From assembly GCA_035455265.1 (NCBI GenBank), contig DATIFK010000014.1, positions 1 through 7,978 of the forward strand: a stretch of DNA of 7,978 nucleotides, read 5' to 3'. The position numbers and the translations under genes were made by a program. How positions within the stretch are numbered: the first letter of the stretch is position 1; each line of letters begins with the position of its first letter. The notes under the pieces are model-generated. The model made no database searches. It saw only the letters and a list, made by a program, of their open reading frames with translations, and was not told the origin of the DNA. The DNA is from MGOM01 sp035455265. GTDB taxonomy: Bacteria > Chloroflexota > Anaerolineae > Anaerolineales > E44-bin32. Shown in pieces: positions 1 through 6,526 of this stretch.

Positions 1-10
1 GGGCCCCTGC

Positions 11-39
11 TTGACCACCATCCCCTTCGGCGCTAGACT
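11..39 (+). promoter_or_regulatory. Sigma70-like promoter of the thiamine operon
   Basis: A -35 box TTGACC (11-16) and a -10 box TAGACT (34-39) are separated by exactly 17 bp. They match the consensus at five and four of six positions. Transcription would start near 46-47, a few bases before the first helix of the TPP riboswitch, which is where a riboswitch promoter should be. The boxes are seen in the sequence; activity is inferred. Confidence 0.55.
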
Positions 40-51
40 GAAGTTGCAATC

Positions 52-145
52 GACATCGGGGAGCCCGGCGGAGCCGGGCTGAGAGGAGGGCGCATCCGCC
101 CTCGACCCGCAGAACCTGATCCGGGTAATGCCGGCGGAGGGAGTC
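52..145 (+). ncRNA. TPP riboswitch (THI element)
   Basis: All the conserved parts of the thiamine pyrophosphate aptamer are present in order. GGGG (58-61) is followed by a P3 hairpin, AGCCCGGC/GCCGGGCT (62-69 and 73-80), and the invariant CTGAGA (79-84), which binds the pyrimidine ring. A variable P3a hairpin GAGGGCG/CGCCCTC (86-92 and 97-103) comes next, then GACCC (104-108), GAACCTGATCCGGGTAATGC (112-131) and CGGAGGGA (135-142), which includes the pyrophosphate-binding side. P1 forms imperfectly between GACATC (52-57) and GAGTC (141-145). The RNA senses TPP and here precedes thiN and a thiamine transporter, so TPP should repress salvage. The identification rests on strongly conserved motifs and is very secure. 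Confidence 0.97.
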
Positions 146-160
146 AGCGCAGTCGTTCCA

Positions 161-192
161 GACCCTCCCCGCCGGCCGGGGAGGGTCGTTTT
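161..192 (+). terminator. Riboswitch expression platform: terminator and SD-sequestering hairpin
   Basis: GACCCTCCCC (161-170) pairs perfectly with GGGGAGGGTC (178-187) around a 7-nt loop, and a short run of four T follows (189-192). The 3' arm also holds the only good Shine-Dalgarno sequence for thiN (GGGAGGG, about 179-185, 10 nt before the ATG at 196). The hairpin could therefore act as an intrinsic terminator, as a translational block, or both. A competing helix is available: GGAGGG (136-141), inside the conserved 3' side of the aptamer, can pair with CCCTCC (163-168). TPP binding would lock 136-141 into the aptamer and free the C-rich arm to close the hairpin. The short T-run makes translational control at least as likely as termination. 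Confidence 0.75.
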
Positions 193-195
193 CCG

Positions 196-921
196 ATGCG
201 AGCCGTCGTTTTCGCCAATGGCGTTCTCCACCGCCCTGACTTCCTGTTGCGCCACCTACGCGCCGACGATTGGATCGTCGCCGCCGACGGCGGCGCGCGC
301 CATTGCCTGGCCCTCGGGCTGACCCCGTCGCTGCTCATCGGGGATTTCGATTCGCTGCCGGAAACGGCCCGTCGCCGCCTGGAAGCCGCCGGCACGCCCA
401 GCCTGAAGTTCCCCGAAGCCAAAGACCAGACCGACCTGGAGCTGGCCCTGACGCATGTCATCCGGCAGGGCGCCGATGAAATCCTCGTCGCCGGCGCCCT
501 GGGCGATCGGTGGGACCATTCCCTGGCCAACGTGGTCCTGGGCCTCTCGCCAACCCTGGCCTCGGCCAGCCTGACGTTCGACGACGGCGCCACCGCGATC
601 CTCTTCCTCCACTCCGGTCAGACGCGATCCGTGCGCGGCCGGCCGGGCGAACTGGTGTCCTTGATCCCGCTCCACGGCGATGCCCGGGGCATCGTAACCC
701 ACGGGCTGCACTATCCGCTGGCGGGTGAAACCCTCGCCTTCGGCTCCACGCGCGGCGTCAGCAATGTGCTCGAGGACGATCAGGCGACCGTCTCGCTGGG
801 CTCCGGTTCGCTGATCGTCGTGCACACTCGTCCGTCGCCGCCGGCGCGGCGGCCGCGCCGACTGTCCCGCCGGGCGCGCGCCTCCTCGACGGCGCGTCGA
901 CGGCCCTCAGGAGGGTCCTGA
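196..921 (+). CDS. thiN: Thiamine pyrophosphokinase
   Basis: This cytosolic enzyme transfers pyrophosphate from ATP to thiamine to make TPP. The 241-residue product carries the family motifs in order: AADGGARH (29-36), GDFDS (49-53), the nucleotide-binding KDQTDLELAL (76-85), GALGDRWDHSLANV (100-113) and, in the C-terminal beta domain, RGVSNV (186-191). The ATG at 196 is 10 nt after a GGGAGGG Shine-Dalgarno sequence lying inside the riboswitch hairpin. The recognisable fold ends near residue 212 (LIVVHTR). The last 29 residues are an Arg/Ser/Pro/Ala-rich tail with no visible structure, which is unusual for the family. The stop codon overlaps the thiB start by 1 nt (TGATG). Being first after the TPP riboswitch, it is under direct feedback from its own product. 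It phosphorylates the thiamine imported by the genes that follow. Confidence 0.95.
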   Translation: MRAVVFANGVLHRPDFLLRHLRADDWIVAADGGARHCLALGLTPSLLIGDFDSLPETARRRLEAAGTPSLKFPEAKDQTDLELALTHVIRQGADEILVAGALGDRWDHSLANVVLGLSPTLASASLTFDDGATAILFLHSGQTRSVRGRPGELVSLIPLHGDARGIVTHGLHYPLAGETLAFGSTRGVSNVLEDDQATVSLGSGSLIVVHTRPSPPARRPRRLSRRARASSTARRRPSGGS

Positions 922-1964
922 TGAAACTCGCCTCCGCCATTGGTCTTGCCGCCGCCGCTCTTGTCGCAGCGTGCGCCCGTACCCCGGCCGGACCGCCCGT
1001 CCTGACCGTCATGACGCACGACTCCTTCGCTGCCTCGGAGCCGGTCATTCAGGCGTTCGAACAGCAGACGGGCGCCAAGCTGCAGTTCCTGCCATCCGGT
1101 GACGCCGGCACCGCCCTCAACCGCGCCATCCTGGCGCGCCAGCACCCCCTGGCCGACGTCTTCTACGGCGTCGACAATACGTTCCTCAGCCGCGCCCTCG
1201 ACGAGGATATCTTCGAGGTGTACGACTCCCCCGCCCTCGCCGCCATCCCCGGGGAGTTCCAACTCGACCCCACACACCGCGCCCTGCCCGTCGACTTCGG
1301 GGACGTCTGCCTCAACTACGACAAGTCCTTCTTCGACAGCCGTGGCTTGCCGGTGCCCGGCCGGCTGGAAGATCTCACCGATCCGAGATACCGCGGCCTG
1401 CTGGTCGTTGAGAACCCCGCCACCTCCTCGCCGGGCCTGGCGTTCCTGCTCACCACCATCGGCCACTTCGGCGAAGACGGCTACCTCGACTACTGGCGCG
1501 CCCTGCGCCAGAACGATGTACTCGTCGTCAACGACTGGGAAGCCGCCTACAACGAGGAGTTCAGCGGCGCTTCGGCCGTCGGGACGCGGCCGTTGGTTGT
1601 CTCCTACGGGTCCAGCCCGCCGTTCGAAGTACTCTATGCCGAGCCGCCGGTCTCCGAGCCCAGCACGGGCGCCATCACCGCCGACGACATGTGTTTTCGC
1701 CAGATCGAGTTCGTGGGCATCCTGAAAGGCACGACGCGGCGGAGCCTGGCGGAACAGTGGATCGACTTCATGCTGTCGGTGACCTTCCAGGAAGACATGC
1801 CCCTGCAGATGTTTGTCTTCCCCGTCAACCCGGAGGCGAAGCTCGACCCCGTTTTCGAACAGTTCATGGCCGTCCCGACGCATCCCGCCCAGGTCGAGGC
1901 ACAGGCGATCGCCACCCACCGCGACGAATGGATCGAGGCGTGGACGGAAGTCGTCCTGCGGTGA
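921..1964 (+). CDS. thiB: Thiamine ABC transporter substrate-binding lipoprotein
   Basis: A 347-residue extracytoplasmic solute-binding protein of the ThiB type. A short signal peptide ends in a lipobox LVAAC with the lipidated Cys at 18, so the protein is probably anchored to the outer face of the cytoplasmic membrane. The mature part opens with LTVMTHDSFA (28-37), the counterpart of the LTVYTYDSFA start of enterobacterial ThiB. It continues with ADVFYGVDNTFL and ALPVDFGDVCLNYDKSFF. NDW (Trp206) and SYGSSPPF (Tyr229, Phe235) align with the aromatic thiamine-binding segment of ThiB; from memory of the E. coli protein, the last position is Tyr there and Phe here. An AGGAGGG Shine-Dalgarno sequence (909-915) precedes the ATG. 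The gene overlaps thiN by 1 nt and thiP by 4 nt. The operon context and riboswitch support thiamine over other small cations such as iron or spermidine. Confidence 0.93.
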   Translation: MKLASAIGLAAAALVAACARTPAGPPVLTVMTHDSFAASEPVIQAFEQQTGAKLQFLPSGDAGTALNRAILARQHPLADVFYGVDNTFLSRALDEDIFEVYDSPALAAIPGEFQLDPTHRALPVDFGDVCLNYDKSFFDSRGLPVPGRLEDLTDPRYRGLLVVENPATSSPGLAFLLTTIGHFGEDGYLDYWRALRQNDVLVVNDWEAAYNEEFSGASAVGTRPLVVSYGSSPPFEVLYAEPPVSEPSTGAITADDMCFRQIEFVGILKGTTRRSLAEQWIDFMLSVTFQEDMPLQMFVFPVNPEAKLDPVFEQFMAVPTHPAQVEAQAIATHRDEWIEAWTEVVLR

Positions 1965-3703
1965 CGGGGACGCCTCCGGACGACGTCGACGTCGCAACCC
2001 GGCGGCCAAGCCTGGGTGCCGGGTTGTTGTGGCTCGCGCCTCTCGGCTTCCTGGCCATCTTCTTCTTCTACCCGCTGGCCGCCATCCTGGTGGCGAGCTT
2101 TGCCCGCAGCCTGGCGGGCCCGCTCGCTCCCTGGGCTGACCTCTTCGCCCGACCTTCGTTCCCTCGAGTCGTCGGCTTCACCTTGGCGCAGGCCCTGGCT
2201 TCGACGGCCCTGACCCTCATGCTCGGACTTCCGGCGGCCTACCTTGTCGGCCGGCATACGTTCCGCGGTCGATCGTTGTTGCTGGCGCTGACCGCTGTGC
2301 CGTTCGTCATGCCGACGGTCGTCGTGGCGGCGGCTTTCACCGCGCTGCTCGGGCCGCGCGGCTGGGTCAACGTGGCGCTGATGGAGATGCTCCACCTCGA
2401 GGCACCGCCGATCGCCTTCGTCCACACGCTGACCGCCATCCTGGTCGCCCACGTCTTCTACAACACGACCATCGTCGTCCGCCTGGTCGGGGATTTCTGG
2501 TCCCACCTCGATCCGCGCCAGACTGAGGCGGCGCAGGTCTTGGGCGCCAGCCGGGCTCACGCCTGGCGCACCGTCACGCTCCCGCTGCTTCTGCCGGCCA
2601 TCGCCGCCGCTTCCGCTCTCGTCTTCCTGTTCGATTTCACGTCGTTCGGCGTCATCCTCCTGCTCGGCGGGCCTCGCTTCTCCACGCTCGAGGTCGAGAT
2701 CTACACCCAGACGGTCGGCCTGCTCAACCTGCCCATCGCCGCCACCCTGGCGCTCATCCAGCTGGCCTGCACGCTGGCTCTCTCCGGCGTGTACACGGCG
2801 CTGGCTCGCCGGGTGAATCGCCCCCTCACGCTCCAGCCGGCGCATCTGGCACAGCAGCCATTGGCAGGAGCCAGGCAGCGCTGGCTGGCGGCCGCGGTCG
2901 TCGTAGCGCTATCGGTGTTTCTCCTGGCGCCCCTGGGCGCCCTGGCGCTTCGGTCGGTGACGCGCCTCGACCCCGAGCGCGGCCAGACGTCCCTGCCGGC
3001 GCCGGCGATCACCCTCGCCTACTATCGGGCCCTGGGTGAGAATCCGCGCCAGTCGATCTTCCACGCCGCCCCGGCGACGGCCATCGGGGTCTCGCTCACC
3101 TACGCGGCGATCACCGTGGTGCTGTCCCTGGCGCTGGGCATGCCGGCAGCGTGGATGCTGGCGCGCCGCCCGGACGACTTCCTGAGCCGGCTGGTGGACC
3201 CGCTGCTCCTGTTGCCACTCGGCACATCGGCCGTCACCCTGGGCCTCGGATTCACGCTGGCCCTGGCCGCGCCTCCACTCGATCTGCGCACCTCGCCGGT
3301 CCTCATCCCGCTGGCGCACACCTTGGTGGCGTTCCCCTTCGTCGTTCGCAGCCTGCTGCCTCCGCTGCGCAGCCTGCAGCCGCGGCTGCGCCAGGCGGCC
3401 TCCGTCCTCGGCGCTGCCCCCGCGCGGGTCTTTCGCACCATCGAGCTGCCGCTGATCGCCCGCGCTTTGCTCCTCGCTTCGGCGTTCTCCTTCACCATCT
3501 CGCTCGGGGAGTTCGGCGCCACCACCATCCTGGCCCGCCCCGAGTTCCCCACCCTGCCGGTGGCGATCTACCGCTACCTGTCGCGGCCCGGTGCCCTCAA
3601 CTACGGCCAGGCTCTGGCCATGAGCACGATCCTGATGATTGTGTGCGCCGCCGCCATGCTCGCCCTCGAGAAGCTGCGTTTCGGAGAACAAGGTGAGTTC
3701 TGA
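1961..3703 (+). CDS. thiP: Thiamine ABC transporter permease, fused two-domain
   Basis: This 580-residue integral membrane protein forms the import channel and is a tandem fusion of two permease domains, as usual for ThiP. Each half has about six hydrophobic segments and one cytoplasmic EAA loop that docks on the ATPase: TEAAQVLGASRAHAWRTV from residue 188 and RQAASVLGAAPARVFRTI from residue 477. The start chosen is GTG at 1961, which overlaps the thiB stop as GTGA and has GGAAG (1946-1950) about 10 nt upstream. The open frame extends back to 1691, but that part lies inside thiB, is hydrophilic and is not permease-like. A short cytoplasmic N-terminus of about 18 residues precedes the first membrane helix. 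The 3' end overlaps thiQ by 11 nt. Coupled translation with thiB and thiQ fits assembly of a single complex. Confidence 0.93.
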   Translation: MTGTPPDDVDVATRRPSLGAGLLWLAPLGFLAIFFFYPLAAILVASFARSLAGPLAPWADLFARPSFPRVVGFTLAQALASTALTLMLGLPAAYLVGRHTFRGRSLLLALTAVPFVMPTVVVAAAFTALLGPRGWVNVALMEMLHLEAPPIAFVHTLTAILVAHVFYNTTIVVRLVGDFWSHLDPRQTEAAQVLGASRAHAWRTVTLPLLLPAIAAASALVFLFDFTSFGVILLLGGPRFSTLEVEIYTQTVGLLNLPIAATLALIQLACTLALSGVYTALARRVNRPLTLQPAHLAQQPLAGARQRWLAAAVVVALSVFLLAPLGALALRSVTRLDPERGQTSLPAPAITLAYYRALGENPRQSIFHAAPATAIGVSLTYAAITVVLSLALGMPAAWMLARRPDDFLSRLVDPLLLLPLGTSAVTLGLGFTLALAAPPLDLRTSPVLIPLAHTLVAFPFVVRSLLPPLRSLQPRLRQAASVLGAAPARVFRTIELPLIARALLLASAFSFTISLGEFGATTILARPEFPTLPVAIYRYLSRPGALNYGQALAMSTILMIVCAAAMLALEKLRFGEQGEF

Positions 3704-4772
3704 CCTGGCGGCTGCCCCTCCCGGGAACCCACGCGGGACTTCGCAAGGACTCCGCCTCATCGACGTCGTCCGCACCTTTGGGCTGACCGTCGCCGTGGGG
3801 GGCGTTTCGTTCGACGTCGCGCCGCACGAGACGGTCGCTCTACTCGGGCCCAGCGGCTGCGGGAAATCCACCCTCCTGTCGCTCATCGCCGGATTATTGG
3901 AACCGGACTCGGGAGAGATCACCTGGGAAGGGCGATCGCTGGCCGGCGTGCCGCCGCACCGGCGCGGCTTCGGATTGATGTTCCAGGACCTGGCGCTGTT
4001 CCCGCATCTCGACGTCTTCGCCAACGTGGCTTACGGCCTGAAGACGCATCGCGAGTCGTTCCCCGACGATCCGTCCATCCGGCAAAGGGTCGAGGAGCTG
4101 CTCGAATGGGTCGGGCTGAGGGGCTACGGCTCCCGCAACGTCCAGACGTTATCGGGCGGAGAACAGCAGCGCGTCGCCTTGGCGCGGGCTCTGGCGCCGC
4201 GACCGCACCTGCTCATGCTCGACGAACCGCTGGGCGCCCTGGACCGTGTCCTGCGCGAGCGGTTGCTGGATGAGCTGGCCCATTGGCTCACACAGCTGCA
4301 ACAGACTGCCGTCTATGTGACGCACGATCAGGAGGAGGCATTCGCCCTGGCGCAGCGAGTTGTCGTGCTCCAGGCCGGCCAGGTTGCCCAGATCGGCACG
4401 CCGGCCGACATCTACCAGCGACCGGCGTCGGTCTTTGTGGCGCGCTTCCTTGGGATGACCAACATCATCGACGCCGAGGGCCGGCTGAACGGCGTGCCGC
4501 TGCCCCCCGACCTGCGCGCGCTCTTTCCGTCCGCCCCGCACGGCCACGTGCTGCTTCGATCCGATGCCGCCCGGCTGGGATCGGGCGACGGCGCGCGCCT
4601 GCGGGGCCGACTGGAACAGGCCTCCTTCCATGGGCCGACCTTTCGCTGCGTCCTGGCCATTGGCGACCTGCGATTGACGTTCGACCTGCCGGCCGACTCG
4701 CCCCTCCCGCCAGCCGGAGGCGAGATCACCCTCACTCTCGACCCGGCGCGCGCCGTTCAGAACCTGCCGTGA
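3693..4772 (+). CDS. thiQ: Thiamine ABC transporter ATP-binding protein with TOBE-like C-terminus
   Basis: This 359-residue ATPase energises the ThiBP importer at the inner membrane face. It has a complete set of ABC motifs: Walker A GPSGCGKST (52-60), the Q-loop in MFQDLALF, the signature LSGGEQQR (153-160), Walker B LLMLDE (173-178), the D-loop GALD and the switch His211 in VTHDQEEA. The start is placed at GTG 3693, preceded by GGAG (3683-3686) at 6 nt and overlapping thiP by 11 nt. Extending upstream to TTG 3639 would only add thiP-overlapping sequence. Residues from about 280 form a beta-rich, TOBE-like extension. Enterobacterial ThiQ is only about 230 residues and lacks it, so this protein has the longer architecture seen in PotA/FbpC-type ATPases. 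The N-terminus is also extended by about 20 Pro/Gly-rich residues. Thiamine specificity rests on context. Confidence 0.9.
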   Translation: MSSDLAAAPPGNPRGTSQGLRLIDVVRTFGLTVAVGGVSFDVAPHETVALLGPSGCGKSTLLSLIAGLLEPDSGEITWEGRSLAGVPPHRRGFGLMFQDLALFPHLDVFANVAYGLKTHRESFPDDPSIRQRVEELLEWVGLRGYGSRNVQTLSGGEQQRVALARALAPRPHLLMLDEPLGALDRVLRERLLDELAHWLTQLQQTAVYVTHDQEEAFALAQRVVVLQAGQVAQIGTPADIYQRPASVFVARFLGMTNIIDAEGRLNGVPLPPDLRALFPSAPHGHVLLRSDAARLGSGDGARLRGRLEQASFHGPTFRCVLAIGDLRLTFDLPADSPLPPAGGEITLTLDPARAVQNLP

Positions 4773-5251
4773 CTTCCATCACCGTCCACAAACTCGACGC
4801 CTGGGGGCGAGAGGTCTGGACGTACCCGGGCACGCTCCTGCGCCGCACGTCCAGCAGCCTGACACTGGAGGCCTTCTTCGACCGCGACGACGCCGACGTG
4901 CCGGGCTTGTCCTTGAGGCGCGGCGACCGCTTTGTGGAAACCTTCTATGCGGACCGCTGGTACAACGTTTTCGCTGTGCGTCGGGGGAAGACCGGGGAGT
5001 TGAAGGGTTGGTACTGCAATCTGACTCGCCCCGCCTACCTGGGAGCGAGCGAGGTTTACGCCGAGGACCTGGCGCTCGACGTGGTGGTTTCCGCGCACGG
5101 AGTCATCCACCTCTTGGATGAAGAGGAATTCGCCTCGCTCGAGTTGAGCGAGGCGGAACGACAAGCCGTCGGGCGTGCCGTGGAGGAGTTGCGGGACAGG
5201 GTGAGGCGCGCTGCCGACCCCTTCAGTCCTGCCGGCCGGCCACGCCCCTGA
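4769..5251 (+). CDS. DUF402-family putative phosphohydrolase (Ntdp/FomD-like)
   Basis: A 160-residue soluble protein with clear DUF402 signatures: EVWTYPG (15-21), TLEAFFDRDD (32-41), RGDRFVETFYADRWYNVF (51-68), KGWYCNLTRP (79-88), YAEDLALDVVV (97-107) and LLDEEEF (115-121). In characterised members (Bacillus-type nucleoside tri/diphosphatase and FomD of fosfomycin biosynthesis), Asn and acidic residues of these motifs bind divalent metals. The equivalents here would be Asn84, Asp100, Asp104, Asp117 and nearby Glu. GTG 4769 overlaps the thiQ stop as GTGA. The frame runs open upstream to 4283, but that stretch is antisense-like low-complexity sequence inside thiQ. As last gene of the riboswitch-controlled operon it is probably co-translated with thiQ. 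Its substrate is unknown; a thiamine phosphate, a nucleotide or an unrelated housekeeping role are all possible. Confidence 0.85.
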   Translation: MTSITVHKLDAWGREVWTYPGTLLRRTSSSLTLEAFFDRDDADVPGLSLRRGDRFVETFYADRWYNVFAVRRGKTGELKGWYCNLTRPAYLGASEVYAEDLALDVVVSAHGVIHLLDEEEFASLELSEAERQAVGRAVEELRDRVRRAADPFSPAGRPRP

Positions 5252-5270
5252 TCCCCTGCGCCGCAATCCG

Positions 5271-5326
5271 GAGGGCCGGTGGCGCCGGAAGGGCGACACC
5301 GCCCCGCCCTTCCGGCGCCACCCCTC
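5271..5326. terminator. Long inverted repeat between convergent operons, probable bidirectional terminator
   Basis: An 18-bp perfect stem (5278-5295 with 5305-5322) closes a 9-nt loop. After a 3-nt bulge on one side it is extended by four more pairs, GAGG (5271-5274) with CCTC (5323-5326). It lies between the stop of the DUF402 gene (5251) and the stop of the minus-strand cluster (5332), the standard place for a shared terminator. Neither strand has a U-tract after the stem, so it may be a hairpin-only or Rho-assisted terminator, or a 3'-end stabiliser. Confidence 0.75.
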
Positions 5327-5331
5327 CCGAG

Positions 5332-5517
5332 TCAGGCGGCTGCCAGCCGACTCAGCGCAGCCGAAACCCCAAACAGCTGATCGCCGTTGCTCCACAAGTA
5401 ATAGCCGATCCCGAGGCAAGCTGCGACCAGGCAGCAAACCACCACAACGATGATGACGATCAGAATCCAGGACCTGGACTTGCCTTCCTCCGGCGTCGGG
5501 GCGGGCATGCTACTCAT
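5332..5517 (-). CDS. Small single-pass membrane protein
   Basis: A 61-residue protein that I do not recognise. It has a short Pro/Glu/Lys/Ser-containing N-terminus (1-16), one very hydrophobic helix (about 17-43, rich in Ile and Val, with three Cys in CCLVAAC), and a short tail ending in AALSRLAAA. The start is strongly supported by a perfect AAGGAGG Shine-Dalgarno sequence (minus strand 5530-5524) 6 nt before the ATG at 5517. It is the last gene of the minus-strand cluster, 61 nt after the DUF4190 gene. The Pro-rich head followed by a single helix resembles small proteins often found beside DUF4190 genes, but no function can be assigned. The LVAAC string looks like a lipobox but lies deep in the helix after a hydrophilic start, so lipidation is doubtful. 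Confidence 0.75.
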   Translation of the reverse strand: MSSMPAPTPEEGKSRSWILIVIIVVVVCCLVAACLGIGYYLWSNGDQLFGVSAALSRLAAA

Positions 5518-5578
5518 CGATCTCCTCCTTGGACAGGATGTGCGCTGCGGCGTGCGATTCCATGCCAGCCGCCGCGAG

Positions 5579-5926
5579 TCAGACTGCCAGCAAGACCTCC
5601 AACAGGCGCGCCGTGGGTTCGGTCGATCGGCCCATCAGCCCGAAGACCGGGACCAGCAGTAAGAAGAACGCACACAGCGCACAGACGATCAACAGGGTCA
5701 GGCCAATCCCTACCCAACCCAGCACGAGCCCGGCCTTCGCCGTGCCGGAACCGCCGACGAGTGTCGGCTGCGCCGAAATCTCACGCAGCGCCACCGTCCC
5801 GGTGATCACGGCCACCAGGCTCCCCAGACCCCAGAAGATGGATAACCCGAGGATGCCGGCCACGAGGCTGACCACCGCCAGCGAACTCGTCGGCGGCGGC
5901 GAGGCGGTTGGCTGGGGGGATGTCAC
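5579..5926 (-). CDS. DUF4190-domain membrane protein
   Basis: A 115-residue protein with a Pro/Ser/Thr-rich cytosolic-type leader (1-15) and the DUF4190 pattern. SLAVVSLVAGILGL (15-28) runs into GSLVAVITGTVALREI (35-50), and a Gly-rich linker GGSGTAKAGLVLGWVGIGL (58-76) starts the second hydrophobic segment, which continues to about residue 97. Two membrane helices in a hairpin are expected. The start is GTG 5926, 18 nt after the DUF4126 stop. No strong Shine-Dalgarno sequence is visible there, so translational coupling is possible. DUF4190 proteins are widespread in Gram-positive and Chloroflexi-like bacteria and have no defined biochemical role. The C-terminus (RSTEPTARLLEVLLAV) is polar then hydrophobic. 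Confidence 0.85.
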   Translation of the reverse strand: MTSPQPTASPPPTSSLAVVSLVAGILGLSIFWGLGSLVAVITGTVALREISAQPTLVGGSGTAKAGLVLGWVGIGLTLLIVCALCAFFLLLVPVFGLMGRSTEPTARLLEVLLAV

Positions 5927-5944
5927 GTTGCGTTGGCCTGATGC

Positions 5945-6514
5945 TCAGGCGGCGCGGGTGGCATTGGCACGGCGCCACAGCCACCAGATGAACGTCGTCA
6001 CGGCGACGATGAGGATCGCAGCGATGACGACCGGGACGACCACGGCCAGGATCGAGAGGACGGTGGCAGCGACGTCCTCCGCCACGGAGACGAACACGTT
6101 GCCCGTCCCGCCGGTGGTCGCTGTCACGGCAGGGCGCACGGCGGCGGCTTTGACGGTGTGCACGCTTCCGGCGACGATGAGGCCGGCGATGAGGGCCACG
6201 ATGGGGTGGATGTTGGTGACCACGCGCGTGCTGGCGGCGAACAGGATCGCCCCCGCGGCCGGCCGGATGAAGGTCTGCACGGCGTCGTTGACGTGGTTGA
6301 CGGCCGGGATCTTGTCGGCCAGGAACTCGATCAGCGTCAGGACGACCAACGCCCCGATGACCCACCAGCTTTCGAGGGTGTCCCACGGCGGGGTCAGGCT
6401 GATCCAGTTCGTGAACCGCCCGATGACGGCAACGATCAACAGGGGGATGTAGGCGTTCAGGCCGGCGCTAGCCGAGAGCCCAAACGCGGTCAGAATGCTT
6501 CCGACGACGTCCAT
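5945..6514 (-). CDS. DUF4126 membrane protein
   Basis: A 189-residue polytopic membrane protein with the DUF4126 hallmarks: SAGLNAYIPLL (16-26) in the first helix, EFLADKIPAVNHVNDAVQ (63-80), RPAAGAI (84-90) and a long Ala/Val/Ile C-terminal helix (about 152-180) ending in WWLWRR. About five hydrophobic segments are expected. The ATG at 6514 has AGAAGGAG (minus strand 6528-6521) about 6 nt upstream. This Shine-Dalgarno sequence overlaps the stop codon of the upstream DUF2085 gene, so the two genes are probably translated together. The family has no established function. Conserved polar residues within membrane segments (Asn20, Glu63, Asp67, Lys68) suggest transport or another intramembrane role, but that is inference. 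Confidence 0.88.
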   Translation of the reverse strand: MDVVGSILTAFGLSASAGLNAYIPLLIVAVIGRFTNWISLTPPWDTLESWWVIGALVVLTLIEFLADKIPAVNHVNDAVQTFIRPAAGAILFAASTRVVTNIHPIVALIAGLIVAGSVHTVKAAAVRPAVTATTGGTGNVFVSVAEDVAATVLSILAVVVPVVIAAILIVAVTTFIWWLWRRANATRAA

Positions 6515-6526
6515 ACAGGTCTCCTT

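Noticed and set aside
128..322. Small plus-strand ORF starting within the riboswitch (64 codons)
   Set aside because: Its start lies in the conserved AATG of the TPP aptamer, and it overlaps thiN in another frame with no ribosome binding site role evident.
780..2009. 409-codon open frame on the minus strand opposite thiB
   Set aside because: It is antisense to a clearly conserved gene, has low-complexity Gly/Arg/Val/Glu-rich composition and no recognisable motif. High-GC codon bias opens such shadow frames.
1634..2845. 403-codon minus-strand frame opposite thiB/thiP
   Set aside because: The composition is Arg/Gln/Glu/Gly-rich and repetitive, typical of the complement of a hydrophobic membrane-protein gene, and it overlaps two well-supported genes.
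2909..4024. 371-codon minus-strand frame opposite thiP/thiQ
   Set aside because: It has the same shadow character, with charged low-complexity sequence and no domain. It spans the thiP-thiQ junction.
5529..6452. 307-codon plus-strand frame across the DUF4190 and DUF4126 genes
   Set aside because: It is Thr/Ala/Met/Arg-rich antisense sequence over two genes with recognisable families and proper spacing.
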